NCBI GenBank assembly: GCA_039028975.1
Contig: JBCCHB010000005.1
Coordinates: forward strand, 124,001 to 188,000
Origin: JAHBNG01 sp039028975
GTDB lineage: Bacteria > Chloroflexota > Anaerolineae > Caldilineales > Caldilineaceae
Length of the DNA stretch: 64,000 bases
Reading direction: 5' to 3'
Below the pieces are notes generated by a model that was not told the DNA's origin, did not search any database, and was given only the letters and a program-made list of their open reading frames with translations. The position numbers and the translations under genes were made by a program. Positions 44,641 through 52,775 of the stretch are shown in pieces (positions within the stretch are counted from its first letter, which is position 1; each line of letters starts with the position of its first letter).

Positions 44641-45474
44641 TCAACCTTTCAAGCCGCCTTGGGTTAAACCCTCAATAAAGCGTCGTTGGAGGAGAAGAAA
44701 GAGGATCATAATGGGGGCGATCATGATGACAGCTGCCGCGTTAGTCAGCCCCCAGTTGCGCGAGTAACGGTCTTGAAAGGCGAACAAACCGGTGGAGACG
44801 GGCTTCATATCCGGGTCTGGTAGGAAGGTGACGGCAAAGAGGAATTCATTCCAGGACCACAAGCCAACGACAAGGGCCACCGTCAAAAAACCGGGCCAAG
44901 TCAGTGGCATAATAACGTGGCGAAACACATGGAAATTGGAGGCCCCGTCAAGGCGGGCCGCCTCGACAAATTCTTCGGGGATAGAGAGCATATAGGCGCG
45001 CAACAGATAGGTTGAGAAGGGTGAGAAGAGAGCGACATAAATGATAATCACGCCCAGATAGGTGTTATATAAACCCAGATCACGCCAACTGATGAAGAGT
45101 GGCACAATGAATAGCTGGGCCGGTACGCTTGTCCCCACCAGGAAGTAGAAGGTCAATAAATCTGCCCCGCGCAGATTCAGACGCGCCAGGGCAAAAGCTC
45201 CTAAACCTGACAACACCACAACCCCAACGACTGCACCGCCCGATAGAATCAAGCTGTTTTGGAATGTGGTGCTATAGCGGGCCGCTTCCCAGGCATCGCT
45301 GAAGTTCTGAAAGAGGGGGTTCCTAGGCAAGCCGAGGGGATTGACGCCAATTTCGGCCGAAGACTTTATCGAATTCATGAACAGGATGAGAATCGGTGCA
45401 AACGCGATAAAGGTCAATATGAGCAGAACGATATGATTGGGTATGGTTGAAACGAGACGTTTGTTCCGGTTCAT
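44641..45474 (-). CDS. carbohydrate ABC transporter permease (MalG type), second importer
   Basis: 277 residues, six membrane helices, EAA loop EAARLDGASNFHVFRHVIMP and the C-terminal RRFIEGLTQGGLKG. It ends the second importer operon, separated from the MalF-type gene by a palindromic element in the 191-bp gap. No ATPase nearby. Confidence 0.92.
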   Translation of the reverse strand: MNRNKRLVSTIPNHIVLLILTFIAFAPILILFMNSIKSSAEIGVNPLGLPRNPLFQNFSDAWEAARYSTTFQNSLILSGGAVVGVVVLSGLGAFALARLNLRGADLLTFYFLVGTSVPAQLFIVPLFISWRDLGLYNTYLGVIIIYVALFSPFSTYLLRAYMLSIPEEFVEAARLDGASNFHVFRHVIMPLTWPGFLTVALVVGLWSWNEFLFAVTFLPDPDMKPVSTGLFAFQDRYSRNWGLTNAAAVIMIAPIMILFLLLQRRFIEGLTQGGLKG

Positions 45475-45491
45475 TCTTATTTTCAGCTCCG

Positions 45492-45650
45492 TTTGAAAAC
45501 CGTAGTTTGGTTACTCCTATAGATGGCCAGAAAAGTTCTGTCCTCTCTTTTAGGAATCTTCCAGAGTAGCTTGGACAAAAGCCGGGACAAGACTTTTCTG
45601 GCGGAATATATAGAGCAATGGGAAACTACGGTTTTCAAATCGACCGCAGT
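45492..45650. mobile_element. palindromic element, family 2 copy B
   Basis: TTTGAAAACCGTAGTTT (45492-45508) pairs perfectly with AAACTACGGTTTTCAAA (45623-45639); an inner stem CCAGAAAAG.. / ..CTTTTCTGG is nested inside. The right end, read inverted, carries ACTGCGGTCG followed by TTTGAAAACCG, matching copy A at 34995. No coding capacity. Confidence 0.65.
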
Positions 45651-45665
45651 GTAAATCTCCCATCT

Positions 45666-46694
45666 CTAAATTTCCCAGCCGCGACGGCGCAGGTAGTAGA
45701 AAATACAGAGCGGTACCGACACCCAAAAGGCAAGAACAACACCTATGGCAGCACCGTATCCGACTTCGAAGCTCTCAAATGCTTTACCATACAAATGGGT
45801 GGCCATCACCTCTGATGCATGGGCCGGCCCGCCGCCGGTCAGAATATAGACATGGTCAAAGACAAGGGTGGAGCCGATGAAGATGATCAACAAGGTGAAG
45901 ATAAGGGTAGGCCGGATGAGTGGTAACGTGACATACCAGAACTGCTGCCAGCGGGTGGCACCGTCCAGATACCCTACCTCATATAGCTCCGTGTCTACTT
46001 GACCCATTGCGGCCAAATAGATGACCACAAGGAACCCCCACCAGTGCCAGCTATCGACAAACATGACCCCAAATATAGCAGTCTCTCGCCTTCCAAATAC
46101 GGCGAAGTCCAACAATGTTATGCCAACCTCCGCCAGTGACGCGCCAACGCCAAATTTGGGGTGGAGGAGGTAGCGCCATATCTGTGCATTGATGACTGTC
46201 GCTAAGATGTAAGGGATGAAAAATAACAATCGGTAGACCATCTGGCCGCGGGTGATGCCCGATAGTAGATAGGCACCAAGCAACCCGACAGCAATTGGCG
46301 CAATCAGAAAGTAACCGGTATAGAGCAGATTATTCTTGAAGGCAATTAACAGAACCTTATCATCTAGTAATGCACGGAAATTAGCCAAGCCAACAAAGGT
46401 CGAATCGCCGATCCCGTTCCACTCTGTCAGCGAATAGAGAAGACCCGATATGGATGGGATAATAATGACGACCAGGTTTACAATGAGAAGGGGGGCAATA
46501 AACGCCCAGCGTCCCAGGATTCCCCCCATATGAGACAAGGAAGATCGACGCTTACTTGAAATTTGGCTAGGGGAACGGCTCGCTGCTAGCGGCAAATCGG
46601 CCATGGGAGTCACCTTGATGAGTATTCGGTGAGTTGGTATTTGGTGAGTTGGTATTTGGTGAGATGGTGTTCGGTGAGTTGGTACATCGTTCAC
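45666..46694 (-). CDS. carbohydrate ABC transporter permease (MalF type), second importer
   Basis: 342 residues with six membrane helices and EAA loop YEVGYLDGATRWQQFWYVTL. The first 30 residues (NDVPTHRTPSHQIPTHQIPT) are encoded by a tandem repeat and are likely not real; the Met at 46604 (MADLPLAASRSP) is a plausible start. Confidence 0.88.
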   Translation of the reverse strand: MNDVPTHRTPSHQIPTHQIPTHRILIKVTPMADLPLAASRSPSQISSKRRSSLSHMGGILGRWAFIAPLLIVNLVVIIIPSISGLLYSLTEWNGIGDSTFVGLANFRALLDDKVLLIAFKNNLLYTGYFLIAPIAVGLLGAYLLSGITRGQMVYRLLFFIPYILATVINAQIWRYLLHPKFGVGASLAEVGITLLDFAVFGRRETAIFGVMFVDSWHWWGFLVVIYLAAMGQVDTELYEVGYLDGATRWQQFWYVTLPLIRPTLIFTLLIIFIGSTLVFDHVYILTGGGPAHASEVMATHLYGKAFESFEVGYGAAIGVVLAFWVSVPLCIFYYLRRRGWEI

Positions 46695-46768
46695 AGGTTA
46701 CCGACCTACCGATTACCCGCCTACTGATTACCGACCTACCGATTACCGACCTACTGATTACCTACCCA
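46615..46768. repeat. low-complexity tandem repeats upstream of the permease
   Basis: Two runs are present. About 46615-46685 repeats a GTGAGTTGGTATTTG-like 15-base unit. About 46700-46768 repeats TTACCGACCTACCGA-like units of 12-15 bases. They lie between the binding-protein and permease genes and give the odd THQIPTHQIP N-terminus. Confidence 0.6.
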
Positions 46769-46806
46769 CCATTTAACTTTACACATAAGCTACTACAACC
46801 AAACCA

Positions 46807-48171
46807 CTATGGAATCGGAATCGTTTCGTTGTTGGCGCGTAGCTCGTCCCACATATCTTGATGAGCCTGGAGGTATTCTTCAAGTGTGTATAGACCTTCC
46901 CAGACGCCTTCGATTTCCTGGCGCAGGTGATTATTGGCCGATGCTGGCCAGAAGGTGTAGTTTGTGTAACCATAGCGCCCGGCGGTTGTTACTTCTGCGA
47001 AATCAGCATGGAAGCGGCCAACACGGGGGTCAACATCTTCGGGCAAGTCATCCATTGAAAGGCGTACAGGTATAATCTGGGAGTAGTTGTCCGCGGCGGC
47101 AAGATTTACAACGCGAGCAGGGTCGCTTATGAGATAGTCAAAGAAGAGAGCTGCTTCGTTGATCACATCAGAGGCCGAGTTAATGGCCAGACTCGAACCA
47201 ATGCCGAGCGTGTAATTGTACTCCTGTCCTTCAATCATGCTGGGGACGGGGAACCAATCCCATTCATCATCAACCTCAGCGAAGAACTCACCCACGCTGC
47301 CAAAACCCCACGTTCCAACCATAACCATGGCCGCCTCTCGATTGGCCAGTTCGCCGTAGAAATCGGCCGATTCATATTGATAGTAGTTTTCCAGACCGCC
47401 GCTCCACCAGCTGTTTTCTACGATGTGCCGGTTAAAGAGCTCAATAGCGAAAACCATTTCAGGATCAGTCCAAGACTTTTCCCCCTCAAGCATGGCTTTC
47501 AGGTCGGCTAACTCAATGGCGTTGTTCATGTAGCCCGTCATTAGGTGTCCGTTGTTCCAGAAAGCATCCTTGTTTCCATAAGCAAAGGGATGAATCTCCT
47601 CCGCTTCAATCGCGGCGGCCAGGGATTCCAACTCTAGCAGATTGGTTGGCTGCTCCCAACCCATCTCCTCAAACAACGTTTTGTTGAACAGGATAACGAT
47701 GCTCTCATAGCTCAATGGAATGGAGTAGAGCTTACCATCGACCCGACCTGCCTCAAACGCCCACGTTTGCAGCTTCTCTTCCCAGCCCCACTCTTCGGCA
47801 AAGGTATCCAACTCTACCATATGACCAGCCTCAATATAAGGCGCGTTCCAACCGGGGCTAAATGTGGTCAGGATGTCAGGTGCTTCACCGCCTAATATGG
47901 CCGTGCGTAGCGTATCCTGGATGTTTTCCTGAATCTGCGCGTCAATCTTGATGTCAGGATTTGCCTCTTCAAATGGACCAATTAGATTTTCCTGCCACCA
48001 TTCTTCAGGAGTTCCCGTCTCTAGCCACCATGTTACGGTAACAACATCTTCTGTGGCCGCCGCGACATCTTCTTCTTGTGGTGATTCAACAGGTGCAGGT
48101 GCTGATGTACAGCTCGACACCACCATTGCAAATGCTACGATAACTAGCAACAGTAATTTTGAATATTTCAT
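46807..48171 (-). CDS. ABC importer substrate-binding lipoprotein, second importer
   Basis: 454 residues. Leader LLLLVIVAFAMVVSSCTSAP has a lipobox (VSSC). The mature domain follows the family 1 fold: VTVTWWLETGTPEEWWQENL, PDILTTFSPGWNAPYIEAGH and GSSLAINSASDVINEAALFF. First gene of the operon; a GTTAGC-N5-GCTAAC dyad lies about 110 bp upstream. Confidence 0.92.
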   Translation of the reverse strand: MKYSKLLLLVIVAFAMVVSSCTSAPAPVESPQEEDVAAATEDVVTVTWWLETGTPEEWWQENLIGPFEEANPDIKIDAQIQENIQDTLRTAILGGEAPDILTTFSPGWNAPYIEAGHMVELDTFAEEWGWEEKLQTWAFEAGRVDGKLYSIPLSYESIVILFNKTLFEEMGWEQPTNLLELESLAAAIEAEEIHPFAYGNKDAFWNNGHLMTGYMNNAIELADLKAMLEGEKSWTDPEMVFAIELFNRHIVENSWWSGGLENYYQYESADFYGELANREAAMVMVGTWGFGSVGEFFAEVDDEWDWFPVPSMIEGQEYNYTLGIGSSLAINSASDVINEAALFFDYLISDPARVVNLAAADNYSQIIPVRLSMDDLPEDVDPRVGRFHADFAEVTTAGRYGYTNYTFWPASANNHLRQEIEGVWEGLYTLEEYLQAHQDMWDELRANNETIPIP

Positions 48172-48281
48172 TATATCTCCTCCATTTGGATTACAGTGTT
48201 CATGGGGACTGATTGCGATGGAATCTCCTTAATAAAGATTACGTTGCTCACGTTCGTTTGTGTTGTCGTGTGCCTCCTTTC

Positions 48282-48298
48282 GTTAGCTAAACGCTAAC
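48282..48298. promoter_or_regulatory. possible LacI-type operator of the second importer
   Basis: GTTAGC (48282-48287) and GCTAAC (48293-48298) form a perfect dyad with a 5-base spacer, about 110 bp upstream of the binding-protein start. LacI-family operators have this form, but no LacI gene is in the window. Confidence 0.3.
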
Positions 48299-48391
48299 CT
48301 ATAATGCCATTGGATATAGGTAAGAATGACTCCGTCGAAAAACCATATTCGTTCTCATATATGCTAAGTTGGAGCATTCCAAACACTATGG

Positions 48392-48890
48392 TTGCCGCGC
48401 TTGCCTACAAGCGTACCTCAAGATTCACATGCTTGCAAGTCGTTCAAAAACCATGCAGCGAGGCGATGGCTGCTATCTGATGACATCGACGGGCGCCAAC
48501 TAGTCGACTTTGCCGACCACCACTCAGCACAGATATTGGGGGCGGATAACGATGGTTGTGTAAAATGCACAGTAGAGGGCGTCTCCACTTAGAAGCTCTG
48601 AATTTTACACAACCATCGTTATACCATCGATATTGGGCCACAATCATCATGCGGTTAATGCGACGGTGCAGGCGCAACTATCACGGGGTATTGCGCTGGG
48701 TGCACACGTTGGCGTTGAAGCCGATTTGGCCGTGGGGTTGTACAGTCGTTTCTCTGCGTTGGAACGGGTGCGCTTTGCCAACTCTGGCACCGAAGCCACG
48801 CTCTACGATATTCGGCTGGCCCGCGGCTTTAACTATAAGTCTACGTTTCTAGTGAAGGCTTTGATAGAACAGGTTCTACCCGCTTCGTAA
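48392..48890 (+). pseudogene. class III aminotransferase (glutamate-1-semialdehyde aminotransferase-like), disrupted
   Basis: The left part reads DDIDGRQLVDFADHHSAQIL and the right part HNHHAVNATVQAQL then VRFANSGTEATLYDIRLARG, the family's conserved start including the PLP phosphate-binding SGTEA. Removing the 88-bp element and one 9-bp repeat joins the two in frame as HSAQILGHNHHAVNA. Two compensating shifts also seem to affect the ARGDGCYL block near 48455. The C-terminal part (after LARGFNYKSTF) is missing; the frame ends in a tandem repeat. Only about 140 of about 430 codons remain. Confidence 0.75.
48541..48628. mobile_element. 88-bp MITE, copy 2, with 9-bp target duplication
   Basis: Arms ATAACGATGGTTGTGTAAAA (from 48546) and its inverse (to about 48622). 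It is flanked by perfect direct repeats GATATTGGG at 48532-48540 and 48629-48637, so transposition is directly recorded. It is related to copy 1 at 10080-10169 read in the opposite orientation. No coding capacity; a transposase elsewhere in the genome must have moved it. Confidence 0.88.
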
Positions 48891-48961
48891 TTGCTATTCG
48901 TCCCTTCATTGCTATTCGTCCCTTCATTGCTATTCGTCCCTTCATTGCTATTCGTCCCTTC
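48890..48961. repeat. 18-bp tandem repeat, four copies
   Basis: ATTGCTATTCGTCCCTTC occurs at 48890, 48908, 48926 and 48944, all identical. A VNTR at the end of two converging gene remnants; no spacers, so not CRISPR. Confidence 0.9.
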
Positions 48962-49207
48962 CTCGCAAATCCACATATCTTTGCTCTCCAATCACGTCAC
49001 CCTCACTAATCTCAATTGAAATAGGATAGGGGAGTCCATCTTCAATACTCCTTTGCAACTGATGCAGTAAATCTCTGCATCAACTTCTAGCAACTGCCGG
49101 ACCAACTGCAAATCCAGACCGATATGATTATAGTAGAACACGACGGAGCAGTACTCAGCTTTCATCGTGTTCACTCGATGCGCATCGGTTAATTGTAATA
49201 AACCCAA
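48948..49207 (-). pseudogene. frameshifted remnant converging on the tandem repeat
   Basis: One - strand frame reads VNTMKAEYCSVVFYYNHIGL and DLQLVRQLLEVDA; another continues LHQLQRSIEDGLPYPISIEI and SEGDVIGEQRYVDLRGRDE, stop in the last 18-bp repeat. Joined they look like the end of one protein. Family not recognised. Confidence 0.35.
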
Positions 49208-49253
49208 GGGTGAGGGCCCTCACTCAGTTTTCAACAAAGGACTGAGTGTTAGA

Positions 49254-49457
49254 ATGAAAGATAGGTTTCAATCTGTATCTGTTGGTGCAGTGACGACGCG
49301 TGCAACTATTTGTATTACGTCGCATAATAATGCGCAGATAGACCAGGTAGGCGTTGAGCAAGTGCCACCATGCCAGCCTACCTTTGATGTATTGCTGCAC
49401 CGTGATCCGAGCACTGGCGGCGGCAATGGCGGTGGAGGCGGTACAACAAGCAGCTAA
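49254..49457 (+). CDS. 67-residue ORF with glycine-rich tail
   Basis: MKDRFQSVSVGAVTTRATIC to VLLHRDPSTGGGNGGGGGTT, ending SS. AAAGGA lies about 15 bases before ATG 49254, and a CACTCAGT/ACTGAGTG hairpin (49219-49246) overlaps the leader. No leader peptide. It is convergent with the fused regulator gene. Could be a small structural or precursor peptide; not recognised. Confidence 0.35.
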   Translation: MKDRFQSVSVGAVTTRATICITSHNNAQIDQVGVEQVPPCQPTFDVLLHRDPSTGGGNGGGGGTTSS

Positions 49458-49517
49458 TGTACTGCACAAAGTGATACCCTGAGGCGATTAGGAGCATCAT
49501 AAGTGAAGCCTGAGTAG

Positions 49518-52253
49518 TTACGGATTCCTATTCAGGCTTTGTTCTTGCAATGATATGGCAAGATTTTCTTTAATTTTTATCGCTTTATCTCGGTAACCAG
49601 GATGGTCTCCAGCGGCTTGCAATACGCGTAATGATTCTTCAAGTATGATTTCTGCCTGCTCTGGCGAATTATTAGCGAGATGAAGCGTCCCCAGTTCATT
49701 TAGAACGTTAGTAAGTTCCCACGAATCACCTAATTGGCTCCATAAGTGAATACTTCTTACAAATGCCTGCTCTGCTTCCGCCCAATTACTCATGTGTCGC
49801 AACGTAATTCCTAGGTTATTATGGAGCCTGGCAAGATAAGGAACATCCTGGAATCGTTCAAATTTCGACTTCACGGACGTAAAGAGTTCGAATGCTAGTT
49901 GAAACTTACCTAGCTCTAACTGCATTACCCCAAGGTTCATGTGATACCTCGCTTCGTTGAGTAGATCTCCCACACTTGCAAAATACGCTATAGCTTTTTC
50001 AAAGCAAGCAATCGCCTCATCTAGCTCTTGCAACATATGGTGTACTCGTCCTAAATCACAATAAGCATGAGATGCTAAGCCGTTTTCGTTATGGAGTAGA
50101 AATAAATCGGATGCCACAGTAAGATATTCTTTGGCCCTTTTCCATTGTTGTTCATCGAATGCAATCATACCCAATACGTAATAACTTGCTCCTTGGATAG
50201 AATCATTTTCAAACGTTAGGCTTAATGAATCAGCGACTAATTTTTTTGCTATCTTATGTTGCTTTTGTAATCGTTTAACATTCGCCAATCGATTTAGGGC
50301 TCTGGCCTGATTTCGGTGATCTCTTAAATCTGTATATGTTTTGAGACTAGCCGATAGTCTATCATCCGCCTGGTCAAATTCACTTAGAGAGCGATAAAGG
50401 ACGCCTGACAGTAGATACAACTCTGCAAGAGATGTTTGATCCAGGGTTTTCTGACTAACTGCAATTGCCTTTTCCAAATAAAAAAGACACTCTCTTCTCT
50501 CTCCTGCCTTGTCCATCAATGGTGTGATCTTCAGCATCAACCGACTCGTAACCGACCAAATCTCCTCTATTTCCAATCCAAAGTCAAGCGCCCGCGCGGC
50601 CAACCTTCGGAGCGACTCAGGCGGCATTCGCTCACCGTATCGCTCAACCTGCTCTTCAAGATAGCCCATTGCCCGTACCACACACTTCTGCAAGAAAAGA
50701 GCGTAGTCAAAGCCCGCTGAATACTCAACACCATCTAATTCAGTCTGAGCGGCATCTCCACTACGTTGCCAGCTACAGATATCTTGCAGAACAAAGCTGG
50801 CCGTCAATGGGTGAACATGGTAAAGGAGTCCTTTCCCCACATCTTCTTGGCTTCCTTCTAATGTTAAATCTGCAACTTCAATCAGCGACAGTTGCCAGAG
50901 CTCCTCGATGGCGTCGCCCGCGTCCTTTTCCGTCAAACAACTAATTTGAGCCAAGATATCTAGCGCTCCGCCCTCCCCTGGAATCAGTAACGACAACGCA
51001 ACGATCAACTGTTGAGCCTCCAGCGAGAGCAACAGCCAGGAGGGCAGATATAGTTGCCGGTAAAGAGTTCCACTTTTATTGCGACCGCTTGTACTGATTT
51101 GAGCAGTGCGTACTCTTTCCACAATGGAACCAAAGGATTGATAGCGAGCCTGCCCTACGGCCAACTTTGCAGTCAATGGTGACCCGCCGGCCACGGCAGC
51201 AAATTCGGCTATTCGTTCGCTGGTGACCTGCTCCAATGCACTAACGTTTCGCTCTTGGGCCTCTTGCAGCATGAGTTGAGCCGTGGACTCGGCGTCTAAA
51301 CCCATCAAGTGGATGGGAAAGACGTTGTCTCCAAAGCGAATGCGGCTGGTACAGAGGACTTTGGATGGGTTGAGCAGCGGAAATAGGCGGGTCAATAGCG
51401 TCGCCTGCTCAGTCGCGGCGGTTTCCAGGTTATCCAGGCAGAGCAAGAGCCGTTTCTCGCGCAAGAAAGCAAGCACCCTTCGTTCTTTCTCCTCCTCGCT
51501 TAGCGAAACCAACTCTGGGGCGCCCAACTCCCGCACAACCGCATTGAGAATACCTTCAAAGGTCAACCCACTAGCAGGGCTTGCCCCCTCTGTTCGACTG
51601 CTCGTATTGATCGCTGATTGGCTGGCTGCGCTGATCCAAATAAATCCATCAAATAGACCCGTAGCTTGACAGACTTGCAGAATGCCGTGGGCCAGCGCTG
51701 TCTTGCCAATGCCACCCAGACCATCAATGCCCACAATCCAGCGGCCTTGATTATCTTGCAGTGCGTTCAGGGCCAAGTTTAGTGGATCTTTGCGGTTGAT
51801 CAGGGCACGGAAGGGCGGGTTGGGCAGATTGGATGGTGGTGTTTGTGGCGATGTCTGTGGGGATGGCGATGGCGACAGTGGAATATCTGCTATTGGCTCG
51901 CTTCCCATCTCATCTACGAGCGGGATAGTTGATTCTGTGGGTGCGAAACCCGCGGCTTGTAACAGTGCATTTCGAGCTTCGCCATGTACGCCTAATATGT
52001 CGGCCACCCGCACCACCATCTCTGGCGTACGAGGCCGAGAATGACAGCTGCGCCAGCGGGTTACCGTACTAGGATTTAGCCCCAAACGACGGGCCACCGC
52101 GGCACCGGATAGGTCACTTGCTGAGAGGTATTGGTCGATAAGTTCTCCAAATTCTGGGTAATAGAGCATAAGTGATTTTACAGAAAGAGTTTGAGAAGTC
52201 GTGGGTTGCAATGCACGCACCACCCAGGTACTGAGATCCGCAGAATATTCCAT
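49518..52253 (-). CDS. XRE-type HTH - NB-ARC - TPR regulator (STAND), fused form
   Basis: 911 residues. Residues about 35-105 are an XRE/Cro-type HTH: AVARRLGLNPSTVTRWRSCH with RPRTPEMVVRVADILGV. A Pro/Ser-rich linker (125-147) leads to NB-ARC: IVGIDGLGGIGKTALAHG (Walker A, about 175-186) and RLLLCLDNLETA (Walker B). From about residue 600 the chain is tetratricopeptide repeats (LYLLSGVLYRSLSEFDQADD, YHMNLGVMQLELGKFQLAFE). The design is a DNA-binding regulator with an NTP switch and a TPR sensor; in known XRE-TPR (RRNPP) regulators the TPRs bind a secreted peptide. Met 30 (MLYYPEFGEL) is an alternative start. The divergent peptide gene starts 234 bp away. Confidence 0.9.
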   Translation of the reverse strand: MEYSADLSTWVVRALQPTTSQTLSVKSLMLYYPEFGELIDQYLSASDLSGAAVARRLGLNPSTVTRWRSCHSRPRTPEMVVRVADILGVHGEARNALLQAAGFAPTESTIPLVDEMGSEPIADIPLSPSPSPQTSPQTPPSNLPNPPFRALINRKDPLNLALNALQDNQGRWIVGIDGLGGIGKTALAHGILQVCQATGLFDGFIWISAASQSAINTSSRTEGASPASGLTFEGILNAVVRELGAPELVSLSEEEKERRVLAFLREKRLLLCLDNLETAATEQATLLTRLFPLLNPSKVLCTSRIRFGDNVFPIHLMGLDAESTAQLMLQEAQERNVSALEQVTSERIAEFAAVAGGSPLTAKLAVGQARYQSFGSIVERVRTAQISTSGRNKSGTLYRQLYLPSWLLLSLEAQQLIVALSLLIPGEGGALDILAQISCLTEKDAGDAIEELWQLSLIEVADLTLEGSQEDVGKGLLYHVHPLTASFVLQDICSWQRSGDAAQTELDGVEYSAGFDYALFLQKCVVRAMGYLEEQVERYGERMPPESLRRLAARALDFGLEIEEIWSVTSRLMLKITPLMDKAGERRECLFYLEKAIAVSQKTLDQTSLAELYLLSGVLYRSLSEFDQADDRLSASLKTYTDLRDHRNQARALNRLANVKRLQKQHKIAKKLVADSLSLTFENDSIQGASYYVLGMIAFDEQQWKRAKEYLTVASDLFLLHNENGLASHAYCDLGRVHHMLQELDEAIACFEKAIAYFASVGDLLNEARYHMNLGVMQLELGKFQLAFELFTSVKSKFERFQDVPYLARLHNNLGITLRHMSNWAEAEQAFVRSIHLWSQLGDSWELTNVLNELGTLHLANNSPEQAEIILEESLRVLQAAGDHPGYRDKAIKIKENLAISLQEQSLNRNP

Positions 52254-52487
52254 CCCTTTTCATATCCCAGCATCGTGCAATGCACGAGTTATGAATCAAA
52301 TGCACCAATGCAACGCTCTGGATGCACCGCTTGCCCGCTAAGCTTAAGGCCAAGACCTGGCCACGGTTCTTCACAATCAAAACCAAGCTTGCTCGTTGGG
52401 GAAATGCGCGCGTACTGCTTTTGTCATGCTGAAGCGGTGGGGTTCCTCTACGCAACGAGCCTTTCCCTTAACAGGAGGCACGTTCAA

Positions 52488-52655
52488 ATGAGTTCACAAG
52501 TTTTTCAGAAGAGCCGTAAGGGATTGGTAATGCTAGTAATGGCTGCGTTTTTTGCTCTATCAGCCCTATCATTACCAACACTAATTGACGACTATACTGG
52601 TACGTCTTTTGTGACATCAGCATTAGCAGATGATTATGAAGATACTGGTGACTGA
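52488..52655 (+). CDS. 55-residue exported peptide, candidate signalling propeptide
   Basis: ATG 52488 is preceded by a perfect AGGAGG (52473-52478) at 9-base spacing, the strongest ribosome site in the neighbourhood. The product has a basic start (QKSRKG), a hydrophobic core (LVMLVMAAFFALSALSL) and an acidic end. A signal-peptidase-like SALA at 44-47 would release DDYEDTGD; cleavage earlier, near residue 27, is possible. It lies divergently upstream of the fused regulator and converges on the split regulator. No homologue recognised. Confidence 0.65.
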   Translation: MSSQVFQKSRKGLVMLVMAAFFALSALSLPTLIDDYTGTSFVTSALADDYEDTGD

Positions 52656-52775
52656 TTGAAGTAAACAGGAGAAGAGCTAAGGCTGTTCCACAAAAGGGTT
52701 GCCCCTTACTCTGCTAAGCTGCCACAGCCTGTGCGGGTTGCACTGGCACGAGGCCGTGCCTACTGCACAGATATT
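52656..52775. other. 120-bp gap with partial inverted repeats
   Basis: TTCCACA near 52685 and TGTGGAA near 52785 form the ends of a loose inverted repeat, and GCACGAGGCCGTGC is a small palindrome inside. It may be a decayed insertion-element end. Nothing coding. Confidence 0.3.

Noticed and set aside
48541..48628. Simple transcription terminator
   Set aside because: The hairpin has 9-bp flanking direct repeats and interrupts a coding frame that rejoins without it, and a homologous element occurs elsewhere, so it is a transposed element.
49254..49457. Ribosomally made and modified peptide precursor
   Set aside because: The GGGNGGGGG tail is suggestive, but no radical SAM, cyclodehydratase or lanthipeptide enzyme lies nearby, so the claim is unsupported.
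52191..52487. Extension of the exported peptide upstream to a 154-codon ORF
   Set aside because: The upstream part runs across the regulator's start and lacks protein character; AGGAGG sits directly before ATG 52488.
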